DNA from: Apostichopus japonicus
Taxonomy: Eukaryota > Echinodermata > Holothuroidea > Aspidochirotida > Stichopodidae
NCBI RefSeq assembly: GCF_037975245.1
Contig: NC_092563.1
Span: 5,395,501 to 5,459,500 of the forward strand
Reading direction: 5' to 3'
Length of the DNA: 64,000 nucleotides
Part shown: piece after piece, positions 35,630 to 48,800 of the stretch
How positions within the stretch are numbered: the first letter of the stretch is position 1
How the letters are laid out: each line of letters begins with the position of its first letter
Translations under genes and position numbers: made by a program
Notes under the pieces: model-generated
What the model saw: only the letters and a program-made list of their open reading frames with translations
Told to the model about the DNA's origin: nothing
The model's database searches: none

Positions 35630-38600
35630 ATGTTTGCAAGATTATCACGGGGATCGAAAGTGGTAAGTCATTTTAAAAACTATGCAGGAATTGCCTTGAT
35701 TCAGTACTCCAAGTTTTCAAGAGTTCAAACAATATATTGGGGCATATTATGTCCTGTTATCACATAGCTCAATGCGATAGAATAAAGTACAGTGACATAT
35801 TGTAGTTTTTACACAGTCACCATAGCACTTTATGAAAGACCAAATTCAGAGTGTTCAAAACTACCACACATAATATGAACCCCTAAATTATTCCATGTGT
35901 CTGTTATTTATCTCTTTTGGGAAGTCATGTGTGATAGGCTTGCACGGTAAACCGGTTTTAGTACCGAAACCGGTTTTTTCCGACCGAATTTCGGTACTAT
36001 TTTTTATTTTAAGAAAACCGAAAAACCGAAAAAACCGGAAAAAACCGAAATGTGAATTGCAAAAACTGAAAAAAAAAAAGGTTTGTTGACTTTGGTTTCT
36101 CCTTTTTACTGTTCTTTTTGCAATATGAAAGTAAATTGCAACAAGAGAAAGCTTTTCTGATAGACGACATTGTCAGCTACGATCCGCACATGCCATAACC
36201 AGTGCTTGAGGGTGGATAGCTAGGCCTAACATTAGGCTATGCAGCCCATATATGCGTGCATCAGTTAGGCGACCTTGTAGTATTGAACTGACCTTGGTGG
36301 CCAACGTTAGTAGTTGTGAGAAGTATACACTCAAATGACGAGATGCAGTTCAAAATAAATTGTTACAATCAAAGTGTTTGTCCTCTTTGTGTTCTTCTTA
36401 CTATTTAACTTCAATTAAATAGTAGAGGATATGGAGAAAATCTTTTCAAACACATTGATCACAGTTCGTGTTCAAAAAATGAACGTTAAAACTTGAAAGA
36501 TACATTGCGCAATCCACAATACAATACGACATGTACAGTCGCAGGGGAGGGGGGGGGGCTCTGTGAGTTTAACAACTAAGATGTAACAAGTATCATTAGA
36601 ACAATCACGGGGGGGGCTCTGAGTTTAACAACTAAGATGCAACAAGTAACTTTAGAACAATCGCGGGGGGGGGGGTTGAGTTTAACAACTAAGATGCAAC
36701 AAGTAACATTAGAACAATCACAGTCCATTATTCACAAGAGACACCTGGCGTCAGGCTTGAGTCAAGGAATATTAAAGGAGTAAAAATGTTGCATACATGG
36801 CTGAAAATTACAGCTGTTGCTGTTGTGACAATTCTCCTTTGTACGCTAATGGATTTTATTTTCTTTGTAATTTTCCTTTAAACCTTTCTTCTTATCAGTT
36901 ATCAGACAAGGCGTCTCTCAGGTGGTTTTTCGTTTACGTTGATGAACACATGTTTCCAACTTAAACGTTAACAATTTACATTCTTTGCCGACCTAATCCC
37001 GCTTTTGCCAGTGATATTTTTCAACTTGTACTTGAAAGTGTAGACGGTAAATTCTCTTCACTCTTTGAAGAGAAATTTATTTTACCGCCAAGATACCACC
37101 CGCGAACATGGCTAGAGCCTCGTGCAATTTGGTACCTTCATTGGACCAATCATATTGTAAAGCATTTTTTTACGATATCCAGTTGGTCATAATGGGGTTT
37201 ATGCTCGGCCCTCATCTCCGAAAATATAACATATAATATAACATGACCGTCATATTTTTTTCTGAACACGAATTTGAACTTCGTGAAGTACAGTAAACAC
37301 AAGACAAACGATACGTGTACGTGATGTTAAAACTAAGAAAAAATTTCACTAACACATTTCTTTTCGACATATTTACTTTAGTTTAGTTAACGTGGGTTAT
37401 AAAATGAGAGTCATGAAGGCAGTAACGTTTCTTGAATTTATTATTCTTATTTTTAACAATTTACTGCGAACGAACAGACTTGAACCCGCTGTTGATAAAG
37501 CTTCAAAAATACGCATCTTAGCGATCGAGATTTGGATGTTTTCAATGCAATTCAGGAGGGGGAAAAAAACCGGTTTTTGAGCCAGATTCGGTTTTTTGCT
37601 AGAGAAAAACCGGTTGTAAGTTTTCACGAAACCGTGCAAGCTTAATGTGTGATAAAATCAATTTTCTTCAAGTTTTGTGTAAATTCTGTGTCATTTAGGT
37701 GGGTTCTCAACGTAAGGATAAATGTTCATGTTATGAGTCCTTTGGAGTAGTGTTATGACATGCTAAGAAATACCAATGAGACTTGATAAATGTTTTTTTT
37801 TCTTTTTTTTTCTGAAGTTTGAGTTCAGAAATTACTAAGATTCTCTGAAGATACTGCCTATTATTGATCACATGTGAGCATTTATTTCAGCAGGGCATCT
37901 TGTAAGAGCAATCATATTATCCTTGTTCATGCTTCAAGAAATATGAAATTAGCTTTTAAATTTAATATTTTTTTCCCCTCTTAATATTGTTCTTGATAGC
38001 TTCTCGGGGCCTTCGGTGCTCTGACAGCGGGTGGAGCTGGTGTGGTGACAGCTCTTCATGTGTCCGTCAATGCTGATGAGAACGTGCACCCTCCTTCCCT
38101 TGACTGGAGCCACAATGGTGTCTTCAATGCACTGGATCATAAGAGGTTATTAATTTTTATTCTTTGGCTTGTATGATATCGGAAAAAAAGAAAAAAATGA
38201 TTTTTATACAGAGCATAACATTGTGCTAGGTGCTTAGATTAAAGAATACATTTTTGACATGACTGAGCATACTGTACATACATGCCATCTCGACCTTGAA
38301 AATGAATAACTGACTTAAGTTACTTGTAATGAATTGAAATCTTTGTTTGCAGTATTCGAAGAGGTTACCAAGTATACAGACAGGTTTGTGCTACGTGTCA
38401 TAGTATGAAGTATCTGGCTTTCAGGAATTTGATCGGTGTCACCCACACAGAAGAAGAAGCTAAAATCATAGCTGAAGAGGTTAGTATTTGGCTCTTATTT
38501 CTGCCCTGTAGTCTGTTTAGTTTTGCCATAAACAACCTGGCCACCCTTTAATGGTCATCAGACCCAGACTGGTACTAGAGTCCATAATTGTACTCATGGG

Positions 38601-41600
38601 GTTTGAACTTTAACTCCTGCTGAGCAAAGAAAGAATCCTGTAAGCATACTCATAGAGTGGTACACTTACTTGTACTCATGGGGTTTAACTTTAATTCTAC
38701 GAGGCAAAGAAAGAACCCTGAAAGCATACTCATAGAGTGGTACACTTACTTGTTCTCATGGGGTTTAATCTTTCACTCATACTCCGCAAAGAAAGAAACT
38801 TGTAAGCATACTCATAGAGTGGTACACTTACTTGTACTCAGACCGTGAAATTGTACTCATACTGCTACCGCCAGACATTGTACACGCACAAGTATGGTCT
38901 GAAATTTGATGTCCAACAAGACAAAATGTTTTATTGCAGGTAAGACAGAGCACTCTAATGTGAAGAAATTGGTCACCCCTTGGTAAGACTCAAGAACAGC
39001 TCTGGTTGCATCCAATAAGAAAGAACAAATTAAGTCCTGACCATGTACCTCAAATGGTTGTATGTTTGTTTTAGCGACAGGGGTGGTTATTTGGTTGGAT
39101 ATAATAGGAATAGTGGTTGATCTTCAAACTGAACTTTGACTCATAATACATATTCTAGGTGGTATATATGGTTGCTATGTAACATGACTAACAGAGACCA
39201 TATCGAAGCAAACTTCTCCGTTGTTATGATATTTCATGATCTGCCTCTGTTTTGCATTGTTATGTAACAGTACCTGTTTAAAGATGGTCCAGATGAGGAA
39301 GGGAACTTGTTTGATAGACCGGGAAAACTGTCAGATTACTTCCCAAGACCGTATGAAAATGACGAGCAAGCAAGAGCTGCCAACGCCGGTGAGTACAGAT
39401 GTTAGGCCTCTCTTTTCTGATCTTCTTTTTCTTTGAGTTGAGTCAATACATGGCTATTTGTATGGAGAGCTTGTATTTGATGAAGGAGTCAAGGGATAGG
39501 TAATGTTAGCCCATTGAGTTCATCGTGGTGGTAAGTGGCGGTGATGTACAGTAACGGCATGGTGTTTGTTGAAGGTGTCGACGAGGATATAATAATAAGT
39601 ACACAAGTCTACAAGCAGGAAAGTAAAGAATGTTGTTTGGATATTTAGCTTGTCAATGAATTTCTTCTGATCTACTGAAACTCAGATACATGATGATGTA
39701 TCCACTGATTGTAAAAAAGTGTATGAATGACCTGATATGCTGACCATCTTTAACTCAGCTAAGGTTGAGACAACAGTGGGTGATGTCTGTGACAAAAGCG
39801 GGGACCCGTCAATTTGTGACAAAATTGAGCCAGCGTTGTGACAAAACTGGTAACCACCATTGTGACAAAAGTAGGGGATGTGTTTGACAAAAGTGGATGT
39901 CATGTACATATTCCAGAAACTTGAGACTTGTTTGAAGGAGACATTACAAAAGTGTTGTGTGGAAATCAGGTTTACTGAATCAGTTAGCACTGATGTGATG
40001 TGGTTTAGCACAAAATGGGGAGCATAAATAGAAAGTATATGTATATTTTTTTTTGGGGGGGGGTGGGGGAGTGGCAGAAGGGGGTGTGCTTTTGGTTTCA
40101 GGTTCACATATGCCTAAATTTCATCAAATGTGTTGAACTATTTGTATTTGCATTATTTGAAAATTAATATCACTAATCTTCCTTCTCAATGACGACAGGT
40201 GCATTGCCCCCGGACCTCAGTTACATAGCACTGGCGAGGCACGGAGGAGAGGATTACATATTTGCGCTACTAACAGGTTACTGCGATCCTCCTGCTGGAG
40301 TGGATATCAGGGATGAGTTATACTACAATCCGTACTTCCCCGGACAAGCAATCGGAATGGCCCCGCCTCTTTACAATGAAATTCTGGAGTATGAGGATGG
40401 TAAGTGTACATCTTTTAATGGTTCTATTACGGCGTTGGTAGACAGTGTCCCACTCGTACGGGAAGAAGAAGATGTGGTACATTGTCAGTCGTAAACCCGA
40501 TCTCGGTACCTTATTCCTAACTTTGTGAATGGTTGTTTGAAATGTAAACGTTTTTTTGTGTACCAGGAATATTCATCCTTAGTCAAAGGTAGGTGGTCTG
40601 TAATGTCATCATCGTCAATGTTCCCCAAAAGCTCATTTGGGAAACGATGAAGTAAACCTAAATGGTTTGACTCAATAGATAGTATTTCCTACAGTTTAAC
40701 AACTTTTATTCTTAATTCAGTGCAGTGCTGAATGTTGTTTTGGTACAAGTTTTGTTTGAAAGAGCAAATAGAATATAGGTGGGCCCAAACTTTATGCTGG
40801 ATGGCTCAGTGAACTGGAGTATATAGGTGGACCCAAACTTTATGCTGGATGGCTCAGTGAACTGGTGAATATAGGTGGGCCCAAACTTTATGCTGGATGG
40901 CCTAGTGAACTGGTGAATATAGGTGGACCCAAACTTTATGCTGGATGGCTCAGTGAACTGGTGAATATAGGTGGGCCCAAACTTTATGCTGGATGGCCCA
41001 GTGAACTGGAAAATATAGGTGGGCCCAAACTTTATGCTGGATGGCTCAGTGAACTGGTGAATATAGGTGGGCCCAAACTTTATGCTGGATGGCCCAGTGA
41101 ACTGGTAAATATAGGTGGGCCCAAACTTTATGCTGGATGGCTCAGTGAACTGGTGAATATAGGTGGGCCAAAACTTTATGCTGGATGGCTCAGTGAACTG
41201 GTGAATAAAGGTGGGCCCAAACTTTATGATGGATGGCTCAATTGAAGTCAGCACAGGACCAAGTCCACCAGTTCAAATTCAGTTTTAGCCAAACCTTTCA
41301 TTCCTCTTACCAGATTAAGTTAATCCTTCCTCTGTTTATTTACAATCAAAAGAAAGAAAGTCACTTGTAATTTCTAGCTACTGTAAAGGATGTCCCACTC
41401 TAGAGATAATATTAAGCTTCTTGATTTTCATATAAAGGTTCAGGTGAGACAGGTGGTTTATAGTTATCAGGAGCTCTTAAACTTTTTGCATCTTCACAGG
41501 GACGCCAGCAACATTAGGACAATTAACTAAAGATGTTTGCACGTTTTTGAGGTGGGCTGCGGAACCAGAACACGACCAGAGAAAACGGATGGGTCTCAAG

Positions 41601-43442
41601 GTAAGTAAAAACAGGGAAAAGCACAGTCTGAATATGTCTAACATGTAAAACACAGAGCTTTGTGAAGTGAAGGTCGGGGTCCAATTTTCAGCCAAAGAGA
41701 TTATAATAATATGAAATTTAATCATTTCATTAGAATGAGTGGACTGTGCAGTAACATGTAAAGCAGGATAGAAATGTTAATGGTCGCCCAATTGTCAGAG
41801 AATACCAAATTTATCTTGAGACGACCAGAATCAGCTTTGCAAGTTCTCTGGATTGCAGATTACTTTGTAACTTTTAAGACCACAATTTGGTAAAATGATA
41901 AATTGGTGTCACCCTCCATGACATTGGAGCAGGATTCGCATTTTGTCACAAAAACAAAAAACAAAAATTCTTTTTTCTTTAAGACGGACTGAAAATCTGG
42001 TCATAACTGGCAAAATTCCTGTCGTAACAACCATGACTATAATAAAATGTCTTTTGCATGTTTTTATAAATGATTTTACACTGAAAAGTCATACTGTCAG
42101 ATTAGCAATCATTGTATGAAGGAAGAATAAATAACGAAAATTTCCGAATAACTTTGAGGTCCCGCAACATGCTGATCCCAAGTAACGTTAGATATTTGGT
42201 GTAGCCTAGGTCCAAATTACTACATGAAAAGTTGATACGTCAACTTATAGGTCTAGGCCAGTGCGTAAATTGATCAGTATGTTATTCAAACTAAGAACAC
42301 AGACACCAAAAATAACATGTTTTCTTTGCTTTGTTTAAAATAGTAACATGTAGATATTTTTATTACGTCCGGGATTCCCGGGAATGATGCCAAAACGAAT
42401 GTAGTAACCGGTTGTTTTTACACTCCCGGTAGTATTAACACATTGCACTGTGATTGGGACTAGTCAATACCGGGATCGGGATACCGGGATTCACTTTACT
42501 ACCGGGATCCAGCACAACGCTACTAATGAAGAATTATTAGAATTTCAAAACTTTCAACCATATCTTCTGTCAAATTTGGCCTAGTCCTAACGTTAACGTT
42601 TGGCTACCATACTACAGCGCACTACAGTAATTGTTAATGCAGCACTGTACATGTGTCAGGTGTGGCACTGCCAAAAGAGTTTGCCCTAATGAGGTCATGC
42701 ATGGACTACACTAAACCATGTATCAGGTTTGAAAAGATTGTGTACTGCCATTCCTTGAAGGGATGGTTTTTGAAAAGATGGACCAATATGTAATATACCT
42801 AAAAGGAACTCTTGAAAAGTGAAGAACTAAATAGTGAATACGTCTGGTTGTGAGTTCTGCGGACTCTCTCTCACTTTCAGATACTTTGAAGAGAACAAAT
42901 TGTATAATTAGTTCTTTGTCGTTTATTCTATTCTGTTTCAAACACCACACGATTCCACTTTAAGCCAAAGGCATTTCCTGATCCAAAGTTTCACCTCCAA
43001 AGATCACTTCAGATTTATTCACTTTAGATTTTGCAAATTGAGGCGAAAATGAGATAGTTCTTGTACAGTAAATTAGGAATGCAATCAAATACTTTAAACA
43101 AAACTAATAGTATTAGTTCTTTGTATTAAACGTTCATAACAGCAATTTTAAAAAAAAGAACAAAGAAAGAAAGCTCATTACCGATCAAAACCAGTGGTTT
43201 GGGAATTGCAGAAGTAAGCACTAGGCCAATATACCTCCTATCACCCATGTGATGGTAGTGTGTGATTTGAAACATTTTTCCCCTTTTTTTTTTCTCCAAG
43301 TTTTGATGACATTTTTTGATACTTTGTCCTACAGATGTTGATGATCTTCTCCCTCCTGATCAGCGCCGCCTACTACTTGAAGAGACACAAATGGACAGTC
43401 ATGAAATCAAGAAAGATCGCCTACAGACCACCACCAAATTAA
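35630..43442 (+). CDS. CYC1: Cytochrome c1, heme protein of complex III (7 coding exons, 277 aa from visible ATG)
   Basis: Carries electrons from the Rieske protein to cytochrome c in complex III, facing the intermembrane space. Coding exons: 35630-35662, 38000-38145, 38353-38479, 39271-39388, 40199-40399, 41500-41600, 43335-43442. All junctions keep frame. The start [17 protein letters not shown] and the small-residue stretch [13 protein letters not shown] form the inner-membrane sorting part of a bipartite presequence. The covalent heme site is C72-A-T-C75-H76. The axial methionine is M195 in GQAIGMAPP. The C-terminal membrane anchor (from about residue 243, [20 protein letters not shown]) precedes SRKIAYRPP. 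The mature part has the normal length, but the presequence is shorter than in vertebrates (human 325 aa overall). A 3' splice site (TTCTATTACAG, ending 35625) sits 4 bases before the ATG, so an upstream exon may add residues. Confidence 0.95.
35937..37644. mobile_element. TIR element with 10-bp target duplication in CYC1 intron 1 (MULE-like?)
   Basis: The left end is GGCTTGCACGGTAAACCGG at 35937 and the right end is the complement of TAAGCTTGCACGGTTTCG at 37644. Both subterminal regions are full of ACCGGTTTTT and AACCGAAA words in opposite orientation. The decamer ATGTGTGATA flanks both sides (35927-35936 and 37645-37654). A 9-11 bp duplication is typical of Mutator-like elements, but the superfamily is a guess. 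No transposase frame. Inside are three 56-57 bp tandem units at 36545-36722. Confidence 0.65.
36545..36722. repeat. Three tandem 56-57 bp units inside the intronic TIR element
   Basis: GAGTTTAACAACTAAGATG recurs at about 36565, 36621 and 36678, each preceded by a poly-G run and followed by AACAAGTA...TTAGAACAATC. Confidence 0.85.
38571..38836. repeat. About 81-bp minisatellite in CYC1 intron 3, about 3 units
   Basis: ACTCATAGAGTGGTACACTT recurs at about 38648, 38728 and 38810 with GTACTCATGGGGTTTAACTT and GCAAAGAAAGAA between. Wholly intronic. Confidence 0.8.
40771..41240. repeat. 48-bp minisatellite in CYC1 intron 5, about 10 units
   Basis: The unit starts GAATATAGGTGGGCCCAAAC and continues TTTATGCTGGATGGCTCAGT then GAACTGGT. 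The period of 48 is a multiple of 3, so stop-free frames of 126 (plus) and 180 (minus) codons cross it with 16-residue repeats. Because it lies inside an intron of CYC1 these are taken as artefacts. Confidence 0.9.
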
Positions 43443-45847
43443 CCCCTAATGAATCTTAGCTTCCTGTGTGGTAATATTGATAAAGGAGAGATAGCCAGAG
43501 AGGGTCTACTAGTTTTGGACATATGTCCGGTCATTGATCCTCACATCGTTCGTGAGATACTTACAGACTCAACCCTCTGATGTTACCGGTCGTTCTGCAC
43601 CGGTATTTATATTGTCAAGCACACACTATTCTGTTTCAAACACAGAACAATTCCATTTATGGAAAATGGCGTTTCATGAACCACTTTTTCACCACCAAAG
43701 ATCACTTCAGATTTGTCCAAGTTGTTGCGAGAATCAGATAATGCTTGTACAGTAAATTATGAATATTTCAGAGATATTTTAATGTAAGAAAGTGTTGATT
43801 TTAGATATCACTTCCATTTTCAGAAATGTTCCCGAAAACTTCATCTGAGTCGTAAAGATATTCAAAAGTAAATGAAAACTGCAAAAACCTACGATAGCCC
43901 TCAAATTCATCTGAAGTATTATTATTTTTTTTCCTTTGTTTGTTTAGGTGTTTTTAATAAAGAAAATAGAGGTATTGTCAGGAAATGATTGTATCTGTCT
44001 TTGATGTATATTGGTTTATTGAAAGAAGTTCAGGATGGAAGGAGATATTTATGCATACCACACACACTGTGGGACAGCCGATGTGAACGATTGTGGTTTG
44101 AGTAGTGGATTTGAATATTCATATTATCTAGATTGACTTATGTGGCATTCTTTCCTAGAGTGATATTTCTACTGTTGTTTGGAAATTTTGTGATCTTTGT
44201 GTCAAAGGTCACATTGAAAACATGTTTATGTGCAGAAACATACTTAACAAATGAATACAGTTTTGTGTGCTTGGTTTTATTATATATTTCTCTATTTTGT
44301 GTTCTTTTGTGTGTTCGTTTGTGTTTCTTGAATTGTCTTCCTGTTGGAATTAATGAAGTAAAAAGCGAGTATAGGAATTTGATTGCGCTGTTTCCACATG
44401 ACACTCTAAGTTGATAAATGAAGCAGCCAATGATGGTTGCCTGACCGCAATTCAAAGAGTTGACACTATATTGTAACTAGTAGGATTTACACTAACACAA
44501 AACATGGCCTTACAAGTGACTTTGTCGTAGAGATGAATGTTGCTATAACATTGTATCCTCAAGCTCCACACCCCCCTCCCCCTCACCCCTTCCCTCCCCC
44601 AACAAAAATGGACCACAACCCCAAAATGGTTGGACATAGAACTTGAGGGCCATGGGTGCATGAAGTTAAAAAAAAATAAAAAAAATATTTCTTGTTTCCA
44701 TCCACTTCCTGGTAACATGCCCTCACTGCTGTGTACCTCACCATGGAAAGTTACATCATTACTGCTATGTGATAACATGTAACCTTAGATGATAATTATT
44801 TGATTTTTATTAGCACATTGAAGATGATGGCTTTACATATGCATAACTGCAAGATTTTACTTCCCGAATAAAAGGGATCATATACCACACTGCGGATCTC
44901 TGTTTTGGAAAAGTGCATGAAAAGTTATTCTGCCAACCCTCCGTTTCAGATGAACAAGCATCACTTGCTATTGCAAGAAAGCAATTTTCAAAATTTGATC
45001 ACTCTTAGAATGGCAGTTTAGGACAGGGAAGGAAGTGGTAGGGGAAAAGGTTGGTATGGGGGTAGGGAGGGAGAGAGGAATCTGACTAGATGGTCATGGT
45101 GGAGAATACATGAGTGTTATAGATTGCTTTGAATTAATTACTATTGCACTATGAAGAATAATTACCTGATTTGAAACCCATGAATGAACTATAGTTGTCA
45201 AAAGACTCATTATTTCTTCAACTTTGAACTCTGGCTGAGGCACAGAGTGCATGCCTGCTGCATTTGACAACTGCTTTCCACTTGGTTGTATCTAAAAATT
45301 TGTTCGGGGTGGGGGGATATCTTTTTCAAGGAATGCTACTGGGGTACATATTCAGCTCATACTAATGCATTGGGTCAGCATTCTTGGATGGGAAGTTCAT
45401 GCCAAAGGTTCACAGGCAGGACTTTGGCACCTATTATCTTTGCTGACAAAGAGTAATTTGCACATACCATTTACAGTAGCCTAGTGAGCAATCATTTATC
45501 TTATAACAAGGTTCAAGCAGGCATATAACCCAGAAACAGGTATAGTAATTCAGCAATTGCCAACGTTTGTATGTTTTATAGAAATTGCTGGAATGGTCAG
45601 GTCAAGCTAGGTCACTTATCAGCTGACTCGCCGATTCCGGAAACTGTTTGTATACAGTTTTCCAACTAAACAGTAAAATCAACCATGACTTGCGCCTATA
45701 ATGTATACAGTGCGTTAACAACAACATACTCGTAGTCGTAGCCTACAATGACAAATTGAATTTATCACGGAGGAAATATTCTTCTGCCATTCGAGTGGAA
45801 AGAACTAAGTGTATATTCAAGGTACCCAAAAGACACAAAAAGTAATC
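43443..45847. other. CYC1 3' UTR and MEAK7 upstream region
   Basis: No other gene seen. It should contain the CYC1 3' UTR, ending after one of the AATAAA signals (43956 or near 44866), and the MEAK7 promoter and 5' UTR. No core promoter motif could be assigned. Confidence 0.4.
43956..43961 (+). terminator. Candidate CYC1 polyadenylation signal
   Basis: AATAAA 514 bp past the CYC1 stop codon, followed by T- and G-rich sequence. A second AATAAA follows near 44866. Confidence 0.5.
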
Positions 45848-48800
45848 ATGGGTGCTTCTGGCAGCAGTGCTAATAAAGGTGTACAGGGTGGTTTGAAGGC
45901 AGAGTACGACGCAAGTCTAACACTATTCAATGCTGGGGAGCAGAACGAATTACAAGAGTCATTTGAGGCAATCTGTTCCACGAAAGCTGAAGAGAAAACG
46001 TATGAAGCATCGTATAAAGGCTTCACCTTCACCCAGCTGGAGGTATGTAGTTTCCTTATTCACATTTTTCAACCTAGTGGCTGCTTCCATTTGACATATC
46101 TACAGTTAGTGTGTGATGTGCCATTGGGCAATGAGCTTGAGGGTGTTCATGCCATGGTAATGAGTAGGCCTAAGGAGTAAGGGAAGGTGGGGTTTAAAGG
46201 TATGCTTTATTGGCCCCAAATATGCCAGATATTCAAAGATGGTCACATTCGGTCAAAATTCTTAAACTGGTTTTATTACCAGCTTGGAATAAAATAAATG
46301 TACCTCACTGGGACATTCAGTCATCTTGTGTGTTTATTTATAATGTCTGGGAACAATTTGGAGAACAAAGACCCCCAGGAAAGTACTTTTTGAAAACTTC
46401 TCGCAATTAAAGCACGCTATAATTTAGGGCCTATACATACTACCTTTAATATGAAACCTTGGCTATACTATGCTCATCTCACATAAACTTGTAGGCATTT
46501 CTAAAGCAATTATAAGACTGCTTCATGCAGGATTAGATACACATACCCCTGGGACTGCATGATTGGGTATACACTCCTAGGACAACTGCAATTACACTAC
46601 TGTACGTACTAGCCTACAAAATTTCCTTGAAAATTCTCTACAAATTTTACAACTGACAAATCTCTTAAATCACAGGACAATTTACTTAGATGGCCCCAGA
46701 GTTGTAGATATATGCTAACATGGCAACAACGCTTGTGGTTAATTTTCACTTCTACAGAAATTTATTAGAGATAAGATTCCTACTGAGCTCAGCAGACGAC
46801 TTTTCAACCAGATGTGGTTGCATCAAGGGGCTTTCAAACAACCAGAGGAGGCGGTCGTATCCAAAGAAGCCTTTATCATCACTTTGGGCAAAGCTATGAA
46901 AGGTACCGTAGAGGAGCAGGGACACATCATTGTTGCTCTCTCAACTGATGCAGACACCACTAAAGGTATCCCAAGGAATGGTATCAGAAAGGTTAGTGTA
47001 TACATGCTGTAGTCTTGTGAATGGTAATATGTTTTCCAATGTAGCATCTTCTGTCCACCCATTCTACAGTATACATAATTTGTTGCATGTGTCATCAAAT
47101 CATGACAGAAATGTAACTGGGAAATTATAACATCATTTTAAAATTTATGAGCATAGAAATTATAAGATAGGGAAATTATCATGCACAAAGTAATGTTTGG
47201 AAAGTTTAATTTAATAGTAACTTGTGCAGAAAGGTTTGTATACCCAGAGTTACGTACTTATACAAATCCTATTCAAGCGAATAATGTCTTTGCACTTTTA
47301 AAACCCCAAAATGAAATGTTGTGTAAAATATGCCCTTTGTAATGTATGCTCACTTTATGTGGACATAGCACCATCAAATAAAATGACTACAAAGACAATG
47401 TCTTTTGTGTATCTCTGCCATAATATTATCCTGAAGACATTATAGCTTCAACTGAGTGAGAGATGAAGAGTGTAGCAAGACAAGTCCCTTAATATATATA
47501 TTTTTTTGCTTTTATGGACATTGTCATGATCTAGAACACTTTCATATCATATCTTTTATTTGAATGATAGACTATATCTCGGGGGGGTCTAGTTTTTTTC
47601 TTTGGCTGGTCTCAAAACAGCTTCATATTATCTATATTCGTATTATATTATTAGTTTCAAACAGGTCTGTAACTTCGGTATTCCTTTAATTTTGATCCAT
47701 TTCCAGCTGGTTGATGATCTTCTAACTTCCTACGAAAAGATCATCGCCGATGAAGACCAGAAGAGAGGCTGGAGAGTCGGAGCTACAGAGGAACAGAACA
47801 AGAGGTTTATTAACTACATCATTAAAGAAATCGTAGAAGGTGATAACTATAATTCATCGAAAAACCAAATGTTACTATTCAGGTCAAATTGTGGTTTAAA
47901 TCCATTATGGCATAAAAATTGCATCAATCAATATTCCAAAACAGCTGCCATCCATCCCTTAATATTTTAATCAGATTGAACATTGAAAGCCACATTTTTG
48001 AGGTTGCTAATTTAGGTTGGGGTGGAGGGAGGGGGGGGGGTATTAAAAAAGATACATGTAAGCAGTTTGCTGAATGTACAGCTGCAGAAATGTTCATTAT
48101 TTATAAATAGACAAGGTTCCTAAGCATATTAAATATTTCTGTATATAAATATTTAATGAACACAACAGATATTTTTTGTGAGCTTGTGCATGACACACCT
48201 TCATGCTAAAACAAAATGGCCAACAAGAGTCAAACATTTGGATTAGTTGCCTCAACTTTCCCAATTTGCCCCATAAGCCAGGCTATGTTGGCTTGTCCAT
48301 ATTGACTAGGCCCACATATGCTAGACAACAATGGTTATGTTTATACAAGTACAGTAGTATATTGCAAAATATTCATATCACTGTATTTATTACCCTTTTT
48401 AAATGTTTTACACTGCTTTAATTATAACCTGGTTGAATTACTTGGCAAAAAAGATTAATTACTTGGAAAAAAAGATTCATTACCTGGCAAAAAGATCCTC
48501 CAGTAAATCCCATGACCAAAGCACAAAACCAGACATCCTGCAATAAAAAAGGTGTAATGAGCAAAATTTTGCAAAAATCAGCAAAAGCAAAAAGTAGTGC
48601 AAACTGCTGGGCAAGCTTCCATTATCCTTAACCAACAGTATGCATATGATCAGTTGTAGAATAATATTTATGCAGAAATTGAAGAAGAAGGAAAGGAAAG
48701 GAAAGCAGCCTAGGTTACATCCTGAAAGTCTTTAAATTTAATGTGACATGTTTTCTACCTTCTACCCACTACGCTTCTTGTTTTTGTAAGCATGGTTGGG

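Noticed and set aside
40712-41254. 180-codon minus frame and 126-codon plus frame with 16-residue repeats
   Set aside because: The 48-bp minisatellite lies wholly inside CYC1 intron 5. Both strands are open only because 48 is a multiple of 3.
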